From NCBI RefSeq assembly GCF_014200755.1, contig NZ_JACHCM010000008.1:1-64000 (forward strand): a DNA stretch of 64,000 nucleotides. Direction: 5' to 3'. A program made the translations under genes and the position numbers. This DNA comes from Rhodanobacter sp. ANJX3 (GTDB taxonomy: Bacteria > Pseudomonadota > Gammaproteobacteria > Xanthomonadales > Rhodanobacteraceae). Positions 8,095 to 16,968 of this stretch are shown here, piece by piece; position 1 is the first letter of the stretch, and each line of letters opens with the position of its first letter. A model generated the notes under the pieces. The model saw only the letters and a program-made list of their open reading frames with translations. It made no database searches and had not been told where the DNA came from.

Positions 8095-8838
8095 ATGACT
8101 CTGGTCGAATTTCTTCACCCTCTAAAGGGGAGTCCTCTTAAGGACATCTGCCTCGCGGCGATGTATTTCCATCAGCGATACGAAGCGTCAAGCGATATAA
8201 CGATTGAGAGCTTGCGGGCACTTTTGAAGAGAGGACGCGTACCTCGTGCAGGAACGCTCAATCTTGCAGATACGATTTCAAAGTCTGCCCCGTATGTCCA
8301 TCTTGCTGGGAAGGAGGGAAAGAGATTTTTGTGGTCTCTTACTTCGAGCGGACAGGACTATGTACGAAAGCTTTTGCAGTTGCCAGCCAATGATGTTGAA
8401 GTTGAGAACGATGTTGCGACGTTGAAGGCATTGATTTCAAAAGTTGGTGATACGGATGTTTCCGACTACTTGGAAGAGGCGCTGAAGTGCTTGCAGGTTA
8501 ACGCTCTTCGGGCAACGGTAGTGTTCGTTTGGTCTGGTGCGGTCAAAAAGATTCGTGACGATGTTTTTGCATGCGGTGCGGTAAATGTAAATGTAGCGGT
8601 TCAGAAACATGATCAGAAGGCAAAAACTATAAATAAGGTCGACGATCTGGTTTTGATCAAGGAGGTTACCCTGCTATTGGCTTCTCAGGAGCTAGGGTTG
8701 TATGACAAGAACCAAAAATTGGTTCTTGAGGAAGGTCTAAATTTAAGAAATAAGTGCGGTCATGCAGGTAAATATAAAGTTGGGCCAAAGAAAGTTAGTA
8801 GTTTTATCGAGGACTTAATCAGCATTGTCTTCAAGTGA
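8095..8838 (+). CDS. hypothetical protein with winged-helix-like N-terminus and HEPN-like C-terminus, candidate defence effector
   Basis: A 247-residue product starting three bases after the previous stop, with GGAG in the junction as ribosome site. Residues ~12-95 (LKDICLAAMYFHQRYEASSD ... TSSGQDYVRKLL) repeat the domain pattern of the upstream protein. Residues ~120-247 are helical and end LNLRNKCGHAGKYKVGPKK, in which R-N-K-C-G-H is an R-x4-H motif. HEPN ribonucleases carry R-x4-6-H at this kind of place near the end of a helical bundle. HEPN proteins often act in abortive infection or toxin-antitoxin systems, so a defence role is plausible but inferred. AT-rich codon use suggests transfer. 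Confidence 0.7.
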   Translation: MTLVEFLHPLKGSPLKDICLAAMYFHQRYEASSDITIESLRALLKRGRVPRAGTLNLADTISKSAPYVHLAGKEGKRFLWSLTSSGQDYVRKLLQLPANDVEVENDVATLKALISKVGDTDVSDYLEEALKCLQVNALRATVVFVWSGAVKKIRDDVFACGAVNVNVAVQKHDQKAKTINKVDDLVLIKEVTLLLASQELGLYDKNQKLVLEEGLNLRNKCGHAGKYKVGPKKVSSFIEDLISIVFK

Positions 8839-8947
8839 AGATAACTTGGGAGAGTAGTAAAGATAAGCGAGCCAGATAAGCGAGCCAGAGCCTGTTGTCT
8901 CTTTTTCACTTGTGTGTTCTCGAACCCTTGAAACACGTGTGGATAGC

Positions 8948-9271
8948 TCAGCGCTTGGCCTTTGCCTTCAATTCCGCAGCCATCCGTCGTTGTTCCGCCG
9001 GCGACATACCTGCGACCGCAAGAATGATCTCTGCGAGTGCGTCGTTGTCTGCCAGTAGGTAAGCCAACGGAACGCCAAGTTCTTTAGCCAGCTTGCTGGC
9101 TGTCGCGAAGTCCGGCTCAGAAGTTCCGAGTTCGTACCTTGTGACCCTGCTGGACACCACGTCCTCCGATAGTCCAATTCTCCTGCCCAGCTCTCGCTGG
9201 GAGATTCCCAAAGCCAAGCGTGCCTCTTTCAGGCGCTTGGTGAACATGCTGCGGGAGTTGGAAGGCGACAT
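8948..9271 (-). CDS. XRE-family helix-turn-helix regulator
   Basis: The helix-turn-helix spans FTKRLKEARLALGISQ, RELGRRIGLSEDVVS and RYELGTSEPD, followed by ASKLAKELGVPLAYLLAD, a standard Cro/CI-type domain. A short Ala/Lys-rich tail follows. No start has a good ribosome site; ATG 9271 is shown, with TTG 9319 and ATG 9247 as alternatives. Upstream, a -10 TATAAT on the minus strand (9338-9343) is embedded in a palindrome (9331-9351), and a second copy lies at 9461-9477, so it is probably autoregulated. It converges on the HEPN-like module. Confidence 0.8.
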   Translation of the reverse strand: MSPSNSRSMFTKRLKEARLALGISQRELGRRIGLSEDVVSSRVTRYELGTSEPDFATASKLAKELGVPLAYLLADNDALAEIILAVAGMSPAEQRRMAAELKAKAKR

Positions 9272-9330
9272 GAACCGTAGAAAGCCATTTCTGTAGTTCG
9301 CTACAGGATGGCTTCCCAAAGCTCAATCGT

Positions 9331-9351
9331 ATGCTACATTATATGTAGCAT
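9331..9351 (-). promoter_or_regulatory. palindromic operator overlapping the -10 box of the XRE gene
   Basis: Inverted repeat ATGCTACAT, 3 nt, ATGTAGCAT. On the minus strand its centre contains a perfect TATAAT (9338-9343) correctly placed to start transcription of the XRE gene. No good -35 was found. Repression by occlusion is the simple reading. Confidence 0.6.
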
Positions 9352-9460
9352 CTTGCGAATGGCACGCTTGAGCTGGGTGATGCTCAAGCGCTCAACGTTT
9401 TTATGACTGCCGTGCGAGTGAATAGAGCGGAGGAAAAGCGGATATAGCTATGTCGCCAAA

Positions 9461-9477
9461 GCTACATTAAATGTAGC
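9461..9477 (+). promoter_or_regulatory. second copy of the XRE-type operator
   Basis: GCTACAT, TAA, ATGTAGC repeats the core of the 9331-9351 palindrome 110 bp further on. The interval 9320-9709 contains these two sites and no gene I can support; site two could serve cooperative binding or a promoter reading toward 9710. Confidence 0.55.
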
Positions 9478-9709
9478 AATTAATTGTCGCCGCGCAATTT
9501 TCGGCTATCGAATTTTTGTGATTTACGACCGTGTGGCGGGCGAAAGAGGAGGCGAGTGAGACGTTAAAGGATGTCTTCGCCAGCAATGCTCCGACACTTC
9601 CGCAAGCCACACACAAAACAGCTCTTGCCCGACGACCTCGCCAAGGCCCGGACACCACCGGACCGGCAGGCCAAGAGGGCCAACCCAGGGGAAAGCAAAG
9701 GACGCCACC

Positions 9710-12358
9710 ATGAAAACAAACACGCTACGCCACGCCGTTTCCATCGCCTTGCTGGTGGCCGCCACCGGTGCGGCCGAGCCGACGCGGGCGCAGAAGGCCG
9801 CCACGGATACGAGCCCGCCGCCGAGGGTCGCGGTGAGCGGTTCGCCGATCGACAGCGATATCGATCTGCCGGCCGGCACGCTGGCCGCTGCGCTCGATGC
9901 GCTCGGCCAGCAGAGCGAGCTGCGGATGGACTATCCACCCGCACTTGTCGCTGGCAAGCAGGCGAGGGCGGTGCATGGACACATGAGCTGGCGCAACGCG
10001 CTGGGCCGTTTGCTGCAGGGCAGTGGGCTGGCGTATCGGCAGGCGGGCGATAAAAGCGTCGTGATCGTGCGCGTGCCGGACAGCGCCGCCTCCGCTCCGC
10101 GTTCGGCGGCCGACGGCGCGGCAGCGACGGCATCGCCCGCGGCACCGGCGGCGCAACTGGCCACGGTGACCGTGACCGGCACGCGTATCCGCGGCGGCAG
10201 CACGCCGTCGCCGGTGGTGTCGATCAGCAGCGAGCAGATCCAGCAGGAGGGTTTTGCCGACCTCGGCGAGGTGATACGCAGCGTGCCGCAGAATTTTTCC
10301 GGCGGGCAGAATCCGGGCGTCGCCGCGGGCGCCACCGGTGGCGGGCAGGGCAACCAGAACATTACCGGTGGCTCGGGCCTGAACTTGCGCGGCCTGGGTC
10401 CGGATGCCACCTTGACGCTGCTCGACGGCCGGCGCATGTCGTATGGCGGGTTCACCCAGATGGTGGATATCAGCGCCATTCCGGTGGAGGCGGTGGATCG
10501 CATCGAAATCGTCGCCGACGGGGCCTCGGCCATTTACGGCTCCGATGCGGTGGGCGGCGTGGGCAATGTGATTCTGCGTCGCGACTTCGATGGCGTGACG
10601 GTGGGCTCCCGCTATGGCAGCGCCACGGACGGCGGGCTGACCACGCATGAGTACACCGCCACGGGCGGCACGCACTGGTCCACTGGCGGGTTCATCGCCA
10701 CTTGGCAGAAGACTGACAATGATCCGATCTATTCGGATCAACGCTCCTACACCCAGGGCATGTATGCGCCGTCCACGCTGTATCAGGCGAGCGATCTGCG
10801 CAGTGGGTTGTTCAGCCTGCATCAGTCGTTGGGCGATATCGGCGAGTTTCGGCTGGATACGTTTCGCACCGAGCGCGAGATCGCTACGGACGAGGGCTAT
10901 GCCACCAACTACGAACACAATGCGCCGTCGACCACCACCTCGCTGATTTCTCCCAGCCTCGACTTGTTTCTGCCCGGCGACTGGACGTTGTCGGTCGACG
11001 GCACCTGGGGCAGGGAGAGCACCGACGTGAACTACTCGGTGGTGACCCCGGCCAGCGAAACGTCCACGCTCTCGCGCACGGGCTACCGCAATCGAAGCCG
11101 CGATTACGAGATCGGCGCCGAGGGGCCCTTGTTCTCGCTCAACGGGCAGGAGGCGCGGTTGGCGGTGGGCGCCGGTTATAGGGACAACGCTTTTCAGAGT
11201 CGCAACCTGGTCAGCGGCGTGGCGCAGGTCGACGGCAGCGTCAGCAGTCGCTTTGCCTATGCCGAGCTCAACGTGCCGTTGATCGGTCCGGAGCAGGGTG
11301 TGCCCGGCGTGCAGCGGCTGGCGCTGACCGGTGCGCTGCGCGGCGAGGACTACGACAGCTTCGGCAGCGTCACCACGCCGAAGCTGGGCGTGGTCTACAG
11401 CCCCAGCGGGGACTTCACCCTGAAGGGCTCGTGGGGCAAGTCGTTCAAGGTGCCCACGCTGTCGCAGCAATACCTGGAGCGCGATGCGTTTCTGTTTCCA
11501 GCCGCGGCACTGGGCGGCACCGGCTACGCGCCGAATGCGAGCGTGCTTTATCTCACGGGTGGCAACCCCGACCTGCGTCCGGAGAAGGCGCGAACGTGGA
11601 GTGCGTCGCTGGCTTTTCATCCCGAGGCGTTGCCTGGGCTGGAGACGGAGCTGACCTGGTTCGACGTCGACTACGCCGACCGCGTCGTGCAGCCGCTGGT
11701 GCCTGCGCAGGCGCTGAGCAACCCGGCCTTTGCGCAGTTCATCGTCGATGCGCCGTCCGCCGCCGAGCTGGCGCAGATACTGCAGACCTTCCGATTCACC
11801 AACGCCACCGGGGCCGCGTACAACCCCGCCAACGTGGTCGCGATCGCGCCCAATCTTTTCATGAACACGTCCCGGCAGCAGGCGAAGGGGCTGGATGCGT
11901 CGGGCTCGTACCGGTTCGATCTGGCGCCGGGCCGGTTGACGCTGCGCGGTTCGGCCAGCTGGTTGCACAGCACGCAGCAGATATCGTCGGCGCAGCCGGC
12001 CTACGACCTCGCCGGCACGTTGTTCTATCCGGCGAGGCTCAACAGCCGGCTCGGGGCGGTGTGGCAGCAGGGCGGCTTTACCGCCTCGCTGTTCGGCAAC
12101 TACAAGAGCGGCGTGACCGACACCGTCGATGGCCGCAAGGGTGCCTCGTTCACCACCTTCGACGCCACGCTGCGCTACGACACCGGCGCACGCGACGACG
12201 CATGGTCCGGTGTGGCGTTGGAGCTGAGTGTGCAGAACGCGCTCGACCGGGCGCCGCCGCTGTACGCCGTGACATCGCGGACGTATGCGCCGTACGACTC
12301 GACCAATTATTCGGCGATCGGGCGTTATCTCAGCCTGTCCGTTTCCAAGCACTGGTGA
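9710..12358 (+). CDS. TonB-dependent outer membrane receptor of the lasso peptide locus
   Basis: An 882-residue receptor with AAGGA before the ATG and a signal peptide (LRHAVSIALLVAATGAAEPT). Residues ~48-115 form an STN domain (LPAGTLAAALDALGQQSEL ... YRQAGDKSVVIV), residues ~145-290 the plug (VTGTRIRGGSTPSPV, DLGEVIRSVPQ, DASAIYGSDAVGG-like), and the rest the 22-strand barrel ending in an aromatic residue (SKHW). It is followed after 52 bp by the isopeptidase, so the pair looks like an operon. In proteobacterial lasso clusters a TonB receptor of this kind is thought to take the mature peptide back into the cell. STN usually implies signalling to FecR/FecI, but none is next to it. Confidence 0.88.
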   Translation: MKTNTLRHAVSIALLVAATGAAEPTRAQKAATDTSPPPRVAVSGSPIDSDIDLPAGTLAAALDALGQQSELRMDYPPALVAGKQARAVHGHMSWRNALGRLLQGSGLAYRQAGDKSVVIVRVPDSAASAPRSAADGAAATASPAAPAAQLATVTVTGTRIRGGSTPSPVVSISSEQIQQEGFADLGEVIRSVPQNFSGGQNPGVAAGATGGGQGNQNITGGSGLNLRGLGPDATLTLLDGRRMSYGGFTQMVDISAIPVEAVDRIEIVADGASAIYGSDAVGGVGNVILRRDFDGVTVGSRYGSATDGGLTTHEYTATGGTHWSTGGFIATWQKTDNDPIYSDQRSYTQGMYAPSTLYQASDLRSGLFSLHQSLGDIGEFRLDTFRTEREIATDEGYATNYEHNAPSTTTSLISPSLDLFLPGDWTLSVDGTWGRESTDVNYSVVTPASETSTLSRTGYRNRSRDYEIGAEGPLFSLNGQEARLAVGAGYRDNAFQSRNLVSGVAQVDGSVSSRFAYAELNVPLIGPEQGVPGVQRLALTGALRGEDYDSFGSVTTPKLGVVYSPSGDFTLKGSWGKSFKVPTLSQQYLERDAFLFPAAALGGTGYAPNASVLYLTGGNPDLRPEKARTWSASLAFHPEALPGLETELTWFDVDYADRVVQPLVPAQALSNPAFAQFIVDAPSAAELAQILQTFRFTNATGAAYNPANVVAIAPNLFMNTSRQQAKGLDASGSYRFDLAPGRLTLRGSASWLHSTQQISSAQPAYDLAGTLFYPARLNSRLGAVWQQGGFTASLFGNYKSGVTDTVDGRKGASFTTFDATLRYDTGARDDAWSGVALELSVQNALDRAPPLYAVTSRTYAPYDSTNYSAIGRYLSLSVSKHW

Positions 12359-12410
12359 TGCCGCGCGATGCACAGCGCACTGCGCTGCAAACCCCCACAG
12401 GAGCGAGATC

Positions 12411-14489
12411 ATGAGGTTTGTTTTATGCCGAACCATGGTCAGGCGTGTTGTCTGCCTGGCTGTGTTGCTGAGCGCCTTTGCCGCGAGCACGCACGCGTTT
12501 GCGGTGTCGCCACGGCAGCTGGTGGAGATGGCGGACTTCAGCAGTCCCGTGGTGTCGCCCGACGGTTCGCGCGTGGCGTTCCGGATACAGCGGGCGTCGA
12601 TCGAGCGCGATACGTACGACACTGTTTGGTACGTCCAGCCGATGGACGGATCGTCGCCGCCGCAGCGCGTGGGCGATGGCGGTGTTCCCTTGCGCGACTC
12701 GGCCGGCATCGAGCTGCCGCCCACACCCGTCTGGTCGCCTGACGGGCGATGGATTTACTACCGTGCCCGCCTGAATGACCGGATAGACATCTGGCGCGCA
12801 TCGGCGAACGGCGATGCCGCCGAACGCGTGACCCAGGGCGATGCAGATGTGCGGGACTTTTCGCTGAGCGTAGACGGCAAGGTGCTGCAGTACAGCGTCG
12901 GGCCGACCCGCGAGGACGTTGCGGCAGCAGAGCAGGCCGAATACGACCGTGGCGTTCGCGTCGACCGGAGCACGCCACTCGGGCAGAACCTGTTCCGATC
13001 CGGCGCCACCGGGGGACGGTTGGCGACCCAGCGTCTGGGGCTGATCTTCAACCGGGTCGATCTGACGGACGCAGTGCCGGATCGTTGGAAGGCGGTGGAT
13101 CTGGCAACCGGCGCGGTACGCGATCTCGCGCCGTCCGAAAAACCTGCTGCCGCGTTGACGGCAGCGGATCTGGCGAAGCAGGTAAACCACGTCTGGAAGC
13201 TGGATCGTGACCGCGCAAGCGGACGCCTGGCGCTGTTGACGCGCACGGCAGAAACCACCGACCACCCGCAGATCGTGCTGGCCATGTTGCCGGCCGGCAG
13301 CACTGGCCGCGTGGTGACGTGCGTGGCGAAGGCGTGCAGCGGCAAGGCGATCAGCGGTGTGCAGTGGCGTCCGGGGAGTGACGAGGTGATCTTCACCGTG
13401 TCGCCCTACAGCGATGGGTTCGCACAGTCCATCTACCGCTGGAACGTGGACACGGGTGTCGTGACTCCAGTAGCGACGTCCACTGGCATGTTTGGCGGCG
13501 AGGGCAGTTGGGGGCCCGGCGTCTGCGGCGTATCGCCGACCGCGCTGGCGTGCGTCACGGCCGAAGCCAATCGCCCGGCGCGACTGGAACGGGTCGATCT
13601 GCAGACGGGTGTGCGCGCGGTGTTGTTCGATCCCAATCAGGCACTGGCGCAGGCTATCTCCGGTATTCCCATGCAGCGGCTTCGCTGGACGGATGCGAAA
13701 GGGCAGACCTTGACGGGGCAGCTGTATTCCGCGCGCCGCACCGGCACCGCGCCGCCGCCGCTGTTCGTGACCTACTACCGATGCCTCGGCTTTATGCGCG
13801 GAGGCTCGGGCGATGAGTGGCCCTTGGCGACGATGGCAGAGCAGGGCATCTCCACGCTTTGCATCAACGCGCCATCGTTTTCGAGCGATGCCGCCACACG
13901 CTACGAGGTGGGGCAGTCGGCGGTGGAAAGCGCGATCAATCGACTCGCCGCCGAAGGCAAGGCCGACCGGTCGAAGATAGGCATGGGTGGGCTCAGTTTC
14001 GGCAGCGAAGCGATGATGTGGATACTCATCCATTCTCACGCCATTGCGGCTGCATCGATGGCGTCGCCGACGACATCGCCGATGTATTACCTGCTGGGCA
14101 GCAATATCGGCGATCCATTCGTGTCGCTGCTTCGAAGCAACTGGCAGCTGGGCAACCCGGACGAAGCCTCGGCGCCGTGGCGACAGATTTCCCCCACTTT
14201 CAACCTGGGCAGGATCGACGCGCCGATCTTGATGCAGTTCTCGGAGCAGGAGTACATGCACGGTCTCGACTATGCCATTCCGATGATGCGGAGCAACCGC
14301 GCGGACCTTTATGTTTTCCCCCACGAGCCGCACAACAAGTTTCAGCCGAAGCACAAGCTGGCGGTGTACGAGCGCAATCTGGACTGGTTTCGATTCTGGC
14401 TGCTGGGCGTGGAAGATCCGGCGCCGGAAAAGGCGCCGCAATACGTCTACTGGCGATCGATGCGGTCGAGCCTGCACGACGCGCGCTAG
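12411..14489 (+). CDS. lasso peptide isopeptidase (AtxE2-like, S9 prolyl-oligopeptidase fold)
   Basis: A 692-residue protein; AGGAG before ATG 12411 and a signal peptide (MVRRVVCLAVLLSAFAAS, ending THAFA) set the start. The N-terminal half has beta-propeller WD-like blades (VSPDGSRVAF, WSPDGRWIYY). The C-terminal alpha/beta-hydrolase domain has the nucleophile motif G-L-S-F-G with Ser529 and a late His (FPHEPHNKF, about 638-641). Known enzymes of this type hydrolyse the ring isopeptide bond and linearise lasso peptides. Placement between a TonB receptor and a lasso ABC set supports that. It converges with the cyclase gene, the stops being 8 bp apart. Confidence 0.88.
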   Translation: MRFVLCRTMVRRVVCLAVLLSAFAASTHAFAVSPRQLVEMADFSSPVVSPDGSRVAFRIQRASIERDTYDTVWYVQPMDGSSPPQRVGDGGVPLRDSAGIELPPTPVWSPDGRWIYYRARLNDRIDIWRASANGDAAERVTQGDADVRDFSLSVDGKVLQYSVGPTREDVAAAEQAEYDRGVRVDRSTPLGQNLFRSGATGGRLATQRLGLIFNRVDLTDAVPDRWKAVDLATGAVRDLAPSEKPAAALTAADLAKQVNHVWKLDRDRASGRLALLTRTAETTDHPQIVLAMLPAGSTGRVVTCVAKACSGKAISGVQWRPGSDEVIFTVSPYSDGFAQSIYRWNVDTGVVTPVATSTGMFGGEGSWGPGVCGVSPTALACVTAEANRPARLERVDLQTGVRAVLFDPNQALAQAISGIPMQRLRWTDAKGQTLTGQLYSARRTGTAPPPLFVTYYRCLGFMRGGSGDEWPLATMAEQGISTLCINAPSFSSDAATRYEVGQSAVESAINRLAAEGKADRSKIGMGGLSFGSEAMMWILIHSHAIAAASMASPTTSPMYYLLGSNIGDPFVSLLRSNWQLGNPDEASAPWRQISPTFNLGRIDAPILMQFSEQEYMHGLDYAIPMMRSNRADLYVFPHEPHNKFQPKHKLAVYERNLDWFRFWLLGVEDPAPEKAPQYVYWRSMRSSLHDAR

Positions 14490-14497
14490 AGCACTCC

Positions 14498-16246
14498 CTA
14501 TGGCTGGTGACGGACCCAGTTTTCGACCATGCACAGATCGAACATCCTCAGAAAGGTCTGGTCGCGCGGTGGCAAAGGCCTTGCAACGAAGTCGTGGATG
14601 GCGCGTGCGTCGAGGAGGCGTTGCGACTGCAGGCGACCCGACAGCAGAAAGTCTGCGATGTGATGCTTGTTCTTTTCGTAGACGGCGCCGAGATAGCTCA
14701 TATAGGTCGCCTTGCTCTGGCGGTTCACGACGTCCGGCGGCAACACGTCGGAAAACGCCGCTCTGGCAAGCGCGCGATTTTTGCCGTCGGCTATCCACAT
14801 CCAGCTGGGGGCGCGAAGGCAGGCTTCCATCACCGGCTGCGACAACAACGGGAAGCGCAGGGGGCGGCGCGCTCCACGCGACGCTTGGCCTTGAAAGAGC
14901 TGGTTGCCGGCCAGGTCGAACAGGCGCTCTCTGTCCCCGGGTAAGGCGTGCTTCGGGGCCGCAAACCAGGGGTGCGCTTCCGGGCTGACGTTGGCCGTGC
15001 CTGGCGCGAGGAAGGTGGCATCGTCGTGGTAAGGCGATGTCGGAGGCCGACGCAGTTTGGCGATGGTGAGCCGGCCTGCTTTCCAGAGCGTGCATTGGTG
15101 CAGTTTGGATAAGTCTCTCGACGCAGCCCATGCCGCGCGAAACCCGCTCGCCCTGAACGCATCCGCCGCGGGGGCCGCCGTTCGGAGGTAACAGAACACC
15201 GAGTCACCGCCGCCTCCCGAGTAGTACGCGTCGGCGCCGTGGCGTTCGGCAGCAGACTCCATGATTTCGTCGATGGCGTGCTGGAGCGCTCCCATGCCGG
15301 GGGCAACGGAATCGGGCGATGGAGCGAAATCAAAGCGCGCTCTGTCGATGTCCAGGCGTTCGGTATGGAGTTTGACATCGAGCTGTCGGGCCATCAGGTG
15401 CGCGTAATGCCGCTCGTCCACGCCGGGGACGGACGTCGTCAGATTGCAACAGATGACGCGCGCATGGCTATCGCGCAGGCAGGCCGCGACAATCGAAGAA
15501 TCGAGACCGCCGGACAGTTCCAGCAGTATGGACCGGTCCGCATGCGTCCACGCGCGGACGGCCATCGAGACGGCGTGCCGGATATGGTCGGCGGCCTCGC
15601 GCCGATGGCGGTAGCGCTGATCGGGGCGGACGAAATCCCAGGGCGTCCACGCTTGGCGGGCGGCGATTTCGCTACCGCTTACGCTTAGCGAACATCCGGG
15701 CAACAACTCGACAAGATCGACGAATCCGCAGCGCTGCGTCTTGATGCCGGGATACGTCAGGCGATGGGCTATGAAGTCCCAATCGATCTGTTTTCGATAA
15801 AGCCCCGCCCTGATCGCCAGGGAGATATCCGATGTCAGAAAACCGGACCCTGCTTGGATGGAATAGATGCATGGAAGATTGCCCGCGGTCGATGGGGCTC
15901 GCGTGATCGTAAAGGCTTCCGGGGCATGCGCATCGGGTTGGATGATGAGGTAAGAGCCCCAGCAGGTTTCCAGAATGTGCTTCCGGGTCTGCGCCGGGTT
16001 TGCGTGTTCCGAAAACTTCGCGCTGTCACTGATGGGCATTCCGTCCTGCCCGAACAGGTACCCGATGAGAACCCCGCCGCCGGGTAGTGACAGCACCGGC
16101 AGGTCGTTCGTACCGAATAGCGTCATCGAACCGGACGCATGGCGGACGCGCATGCCCATCGTGTGCAGGGTGTCGCCGAGGTTGGGGAAGGCCACATCGA
16201 AAAGGCCTGCCGCAGGGGCAAGAACGGCAAGGTAATCGCTGTCCAT
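14498..16246 (-). CDS. lasso peptide cyclase C (asparagine synthetase-like)
   Basis: A 582-residue protein whose ATG (16246) overlaps the stop of the B gene (TGATG), indicating coupling. The N-terminal glutaminase-like domain starts MDSDYLA, lacking the Cys2 needed for ammonia transfer, as in lasso cyclases. The ATP-pyrophosphatase loop is visible as ELSGGLDSS (~243-251), with YSGGGGDSVF further on. These enzymes adenylate the ring-forming Glu or Asp side chain and close the macrolactam with the Gly1 amine. Last gene of the A-B-C set on this strand. Confidence 0.9.
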   Translation of the reverse strand: MDSDYLAVLAPAAGLFDVAFPNLGDTLHTMGMRVRHASGSMTLFGTNDLPVLSLPGGGVLIGYLFGQDGMPISDSAKFSEHANPAQTRKHILETCWGSYLIIQPDAHAPEAFTITRAPSTAGNLPCIYSIQAGSGFLTSDISLAIRAGLYRKQIDWDFIAHRLTYPGIKTQRCGFVDLVELLPGCSLSVSGSEIAARQAWTPWDFVRPDQRYRHRREAADHIRHAVSMAVRAWTHADRSILLELSGGLDSSIVAACLRDSHARVICCNLTTSVPGVDERHYAHLMARQLDVKLHTERLDIDRARFDFAPSPDSVAPGMGALQHAIDEIMESAAERHGADAYYSGGGGDSVFCYLRTAAPAADAFRASGFRAAWAASRDLSKLHQCTLWKAGRLTIAKLRRPPTSPYHDDATFLAPGTANVSPEAHPWFAAPKHALPGDRERLFDLAGNQLFQGQASRGARRPLRFPLLSQPVMEACLRAPSWMWIADGKNRALARAAFSDVLPPDVVNRQSKATYMSYLGAVYEKNKHHIADFLLSGRLQSQRLLDARAIHDFVARPLPPRDQTFLRMFDLCMVENWVRHQP

Positions 16247-16923
16247 CAAATCACCCGTATCGGCGTATAGGTCAATGCGTGTCCCAGCGCATCGTTCAGC
16301 ACCGTCGTACCGTATTGCGCCCAGCAATGTGCCGAGAACGGATCTGCCGTCACGCCAAAGACGAGATCGGCATGAAGTTGGCGCTTGGCCAGGAACGTGA
16401 TCATTGCGATGGAATCAAGCAGGCAGCAGGTATCTATCGGAACGTACGGGCGTGCGCTGCGGAAGGCGGCGGCCGTATCCATCGCTCGTGATTCGCTATC
16501 ACTGGAGGTTGGCAATCCAGGCGTCAGCTTCGCTCTACGAGATGCCAGCCCGTCGAGTATTTTTTTCAGGCGGCAGGATTTCAGTTGCCGCTGTGTCGAG
16601 CAAACGATGGCGGCGGTGTCCAGCACCTCACCGACACTGGCTCGCCTGGCACGGGCCGCTTCCTCCATCGCGCTGCGTTTCGGAACGTTCTTGAAGGCGG
16701 TCGGTATGTGGCCGAAGTCGTTCGATCCGTCGACAAGTATTTTTCTTTCGATCAACGTGCGGACATCGCTGTCTCGGCTGTCGACACGATCCAGGTAGGC
16801 AATTAAGGCAGACTCCAGACGCTCTGTGAGACGAAAGTAACGATCGTTTTGAACGTCGAGGAAGATCAGGTGGCCGTCTATATTGCAGTACGACAGGTCG
16901 CCATGCAGTTCGAGCTGGGTCAT
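16246..16923 (-). CDS. lasso peptide B protein: RRE plus transglutaminase-like leader protease, fused
   Basis: 225 residues with GGAG seven bases before ATG 16923. Residues 1-~85 look like the PqqD-like RiPP recognition element (B1) that holds the leader peptide. Residues ~90-225 are the papain/transglutaminase-like protease (B2), with the expected triad Cys167 (in CCLLDS), His199 (AHCW) and Asp211 (VLND). It should cut after the leader Thr-Lys. B1 and B2 are fused here, the usual state in proteobacterial lasso clusters. It follows the precursor gene after a terminator-like hairpin. Confidence 0.9.
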   Translation of the reverse strand: MTQLELHGDLSYCNIDGHLIFLDVQNDRYFRLTERLESALIAYLDRVDSRDSDVRTLIERKILVDGSNDFGHIPTAFKNVPKRSAMEEAARARRASVGEVLDTAAIVCSTQRQLKSCRLKKILDGLASRRAKLTPGLPTSSDSESRAMDTAAAFRSARPYVPIDTCCLLDSIAMITFLAKRQLHADLVFGVTADPFSAHCWAQYGTTVLNDALGHALTYTPIRVI

Positions 16924-16934
16924 TGCACCACTCC

Positions 16935-16961
16935 AAAAAAAGGCGCGCCCTTCGGCGCGCC
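16935..16961 (-). terminator. intrinsic terminator/attenuator between lasso precursor A and B
   Basis: On the minus strand GGCGCGCC, loop GAAG, GGCGCGCC (16942-16961) is followed by seven T (16935-16941). It starts eight bases after the precursor stop and ends 12 bases before the B start. It should let abundant short precursor mRNA accumulate with partial read-through into B and C. Confidence 0.85.
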
Positions 16962-16968
16962 TTGTCGA

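Noticed and set aside
9531-9713. A 60-codon + strand frame just before the TonB receptor
   Set aside because: No ribosome site and no recognisable character; treated as leader sequence.
9725-12724. A 999-codon open frame on the minus strand opposite the TonB receptor
   Set aside because: It is the antisense shadow of a high-GC gene; it is Arg/His-rich with no domain, while the + strand has a clear receptor with ribosome site and signal peptide.
12423-15131. A 902-codon minus-strand frame across the isopeptidase and cyclase ends
   Set aside because: Arg-rich shadow sequence spanning two convergent genes; no motif or start signal.
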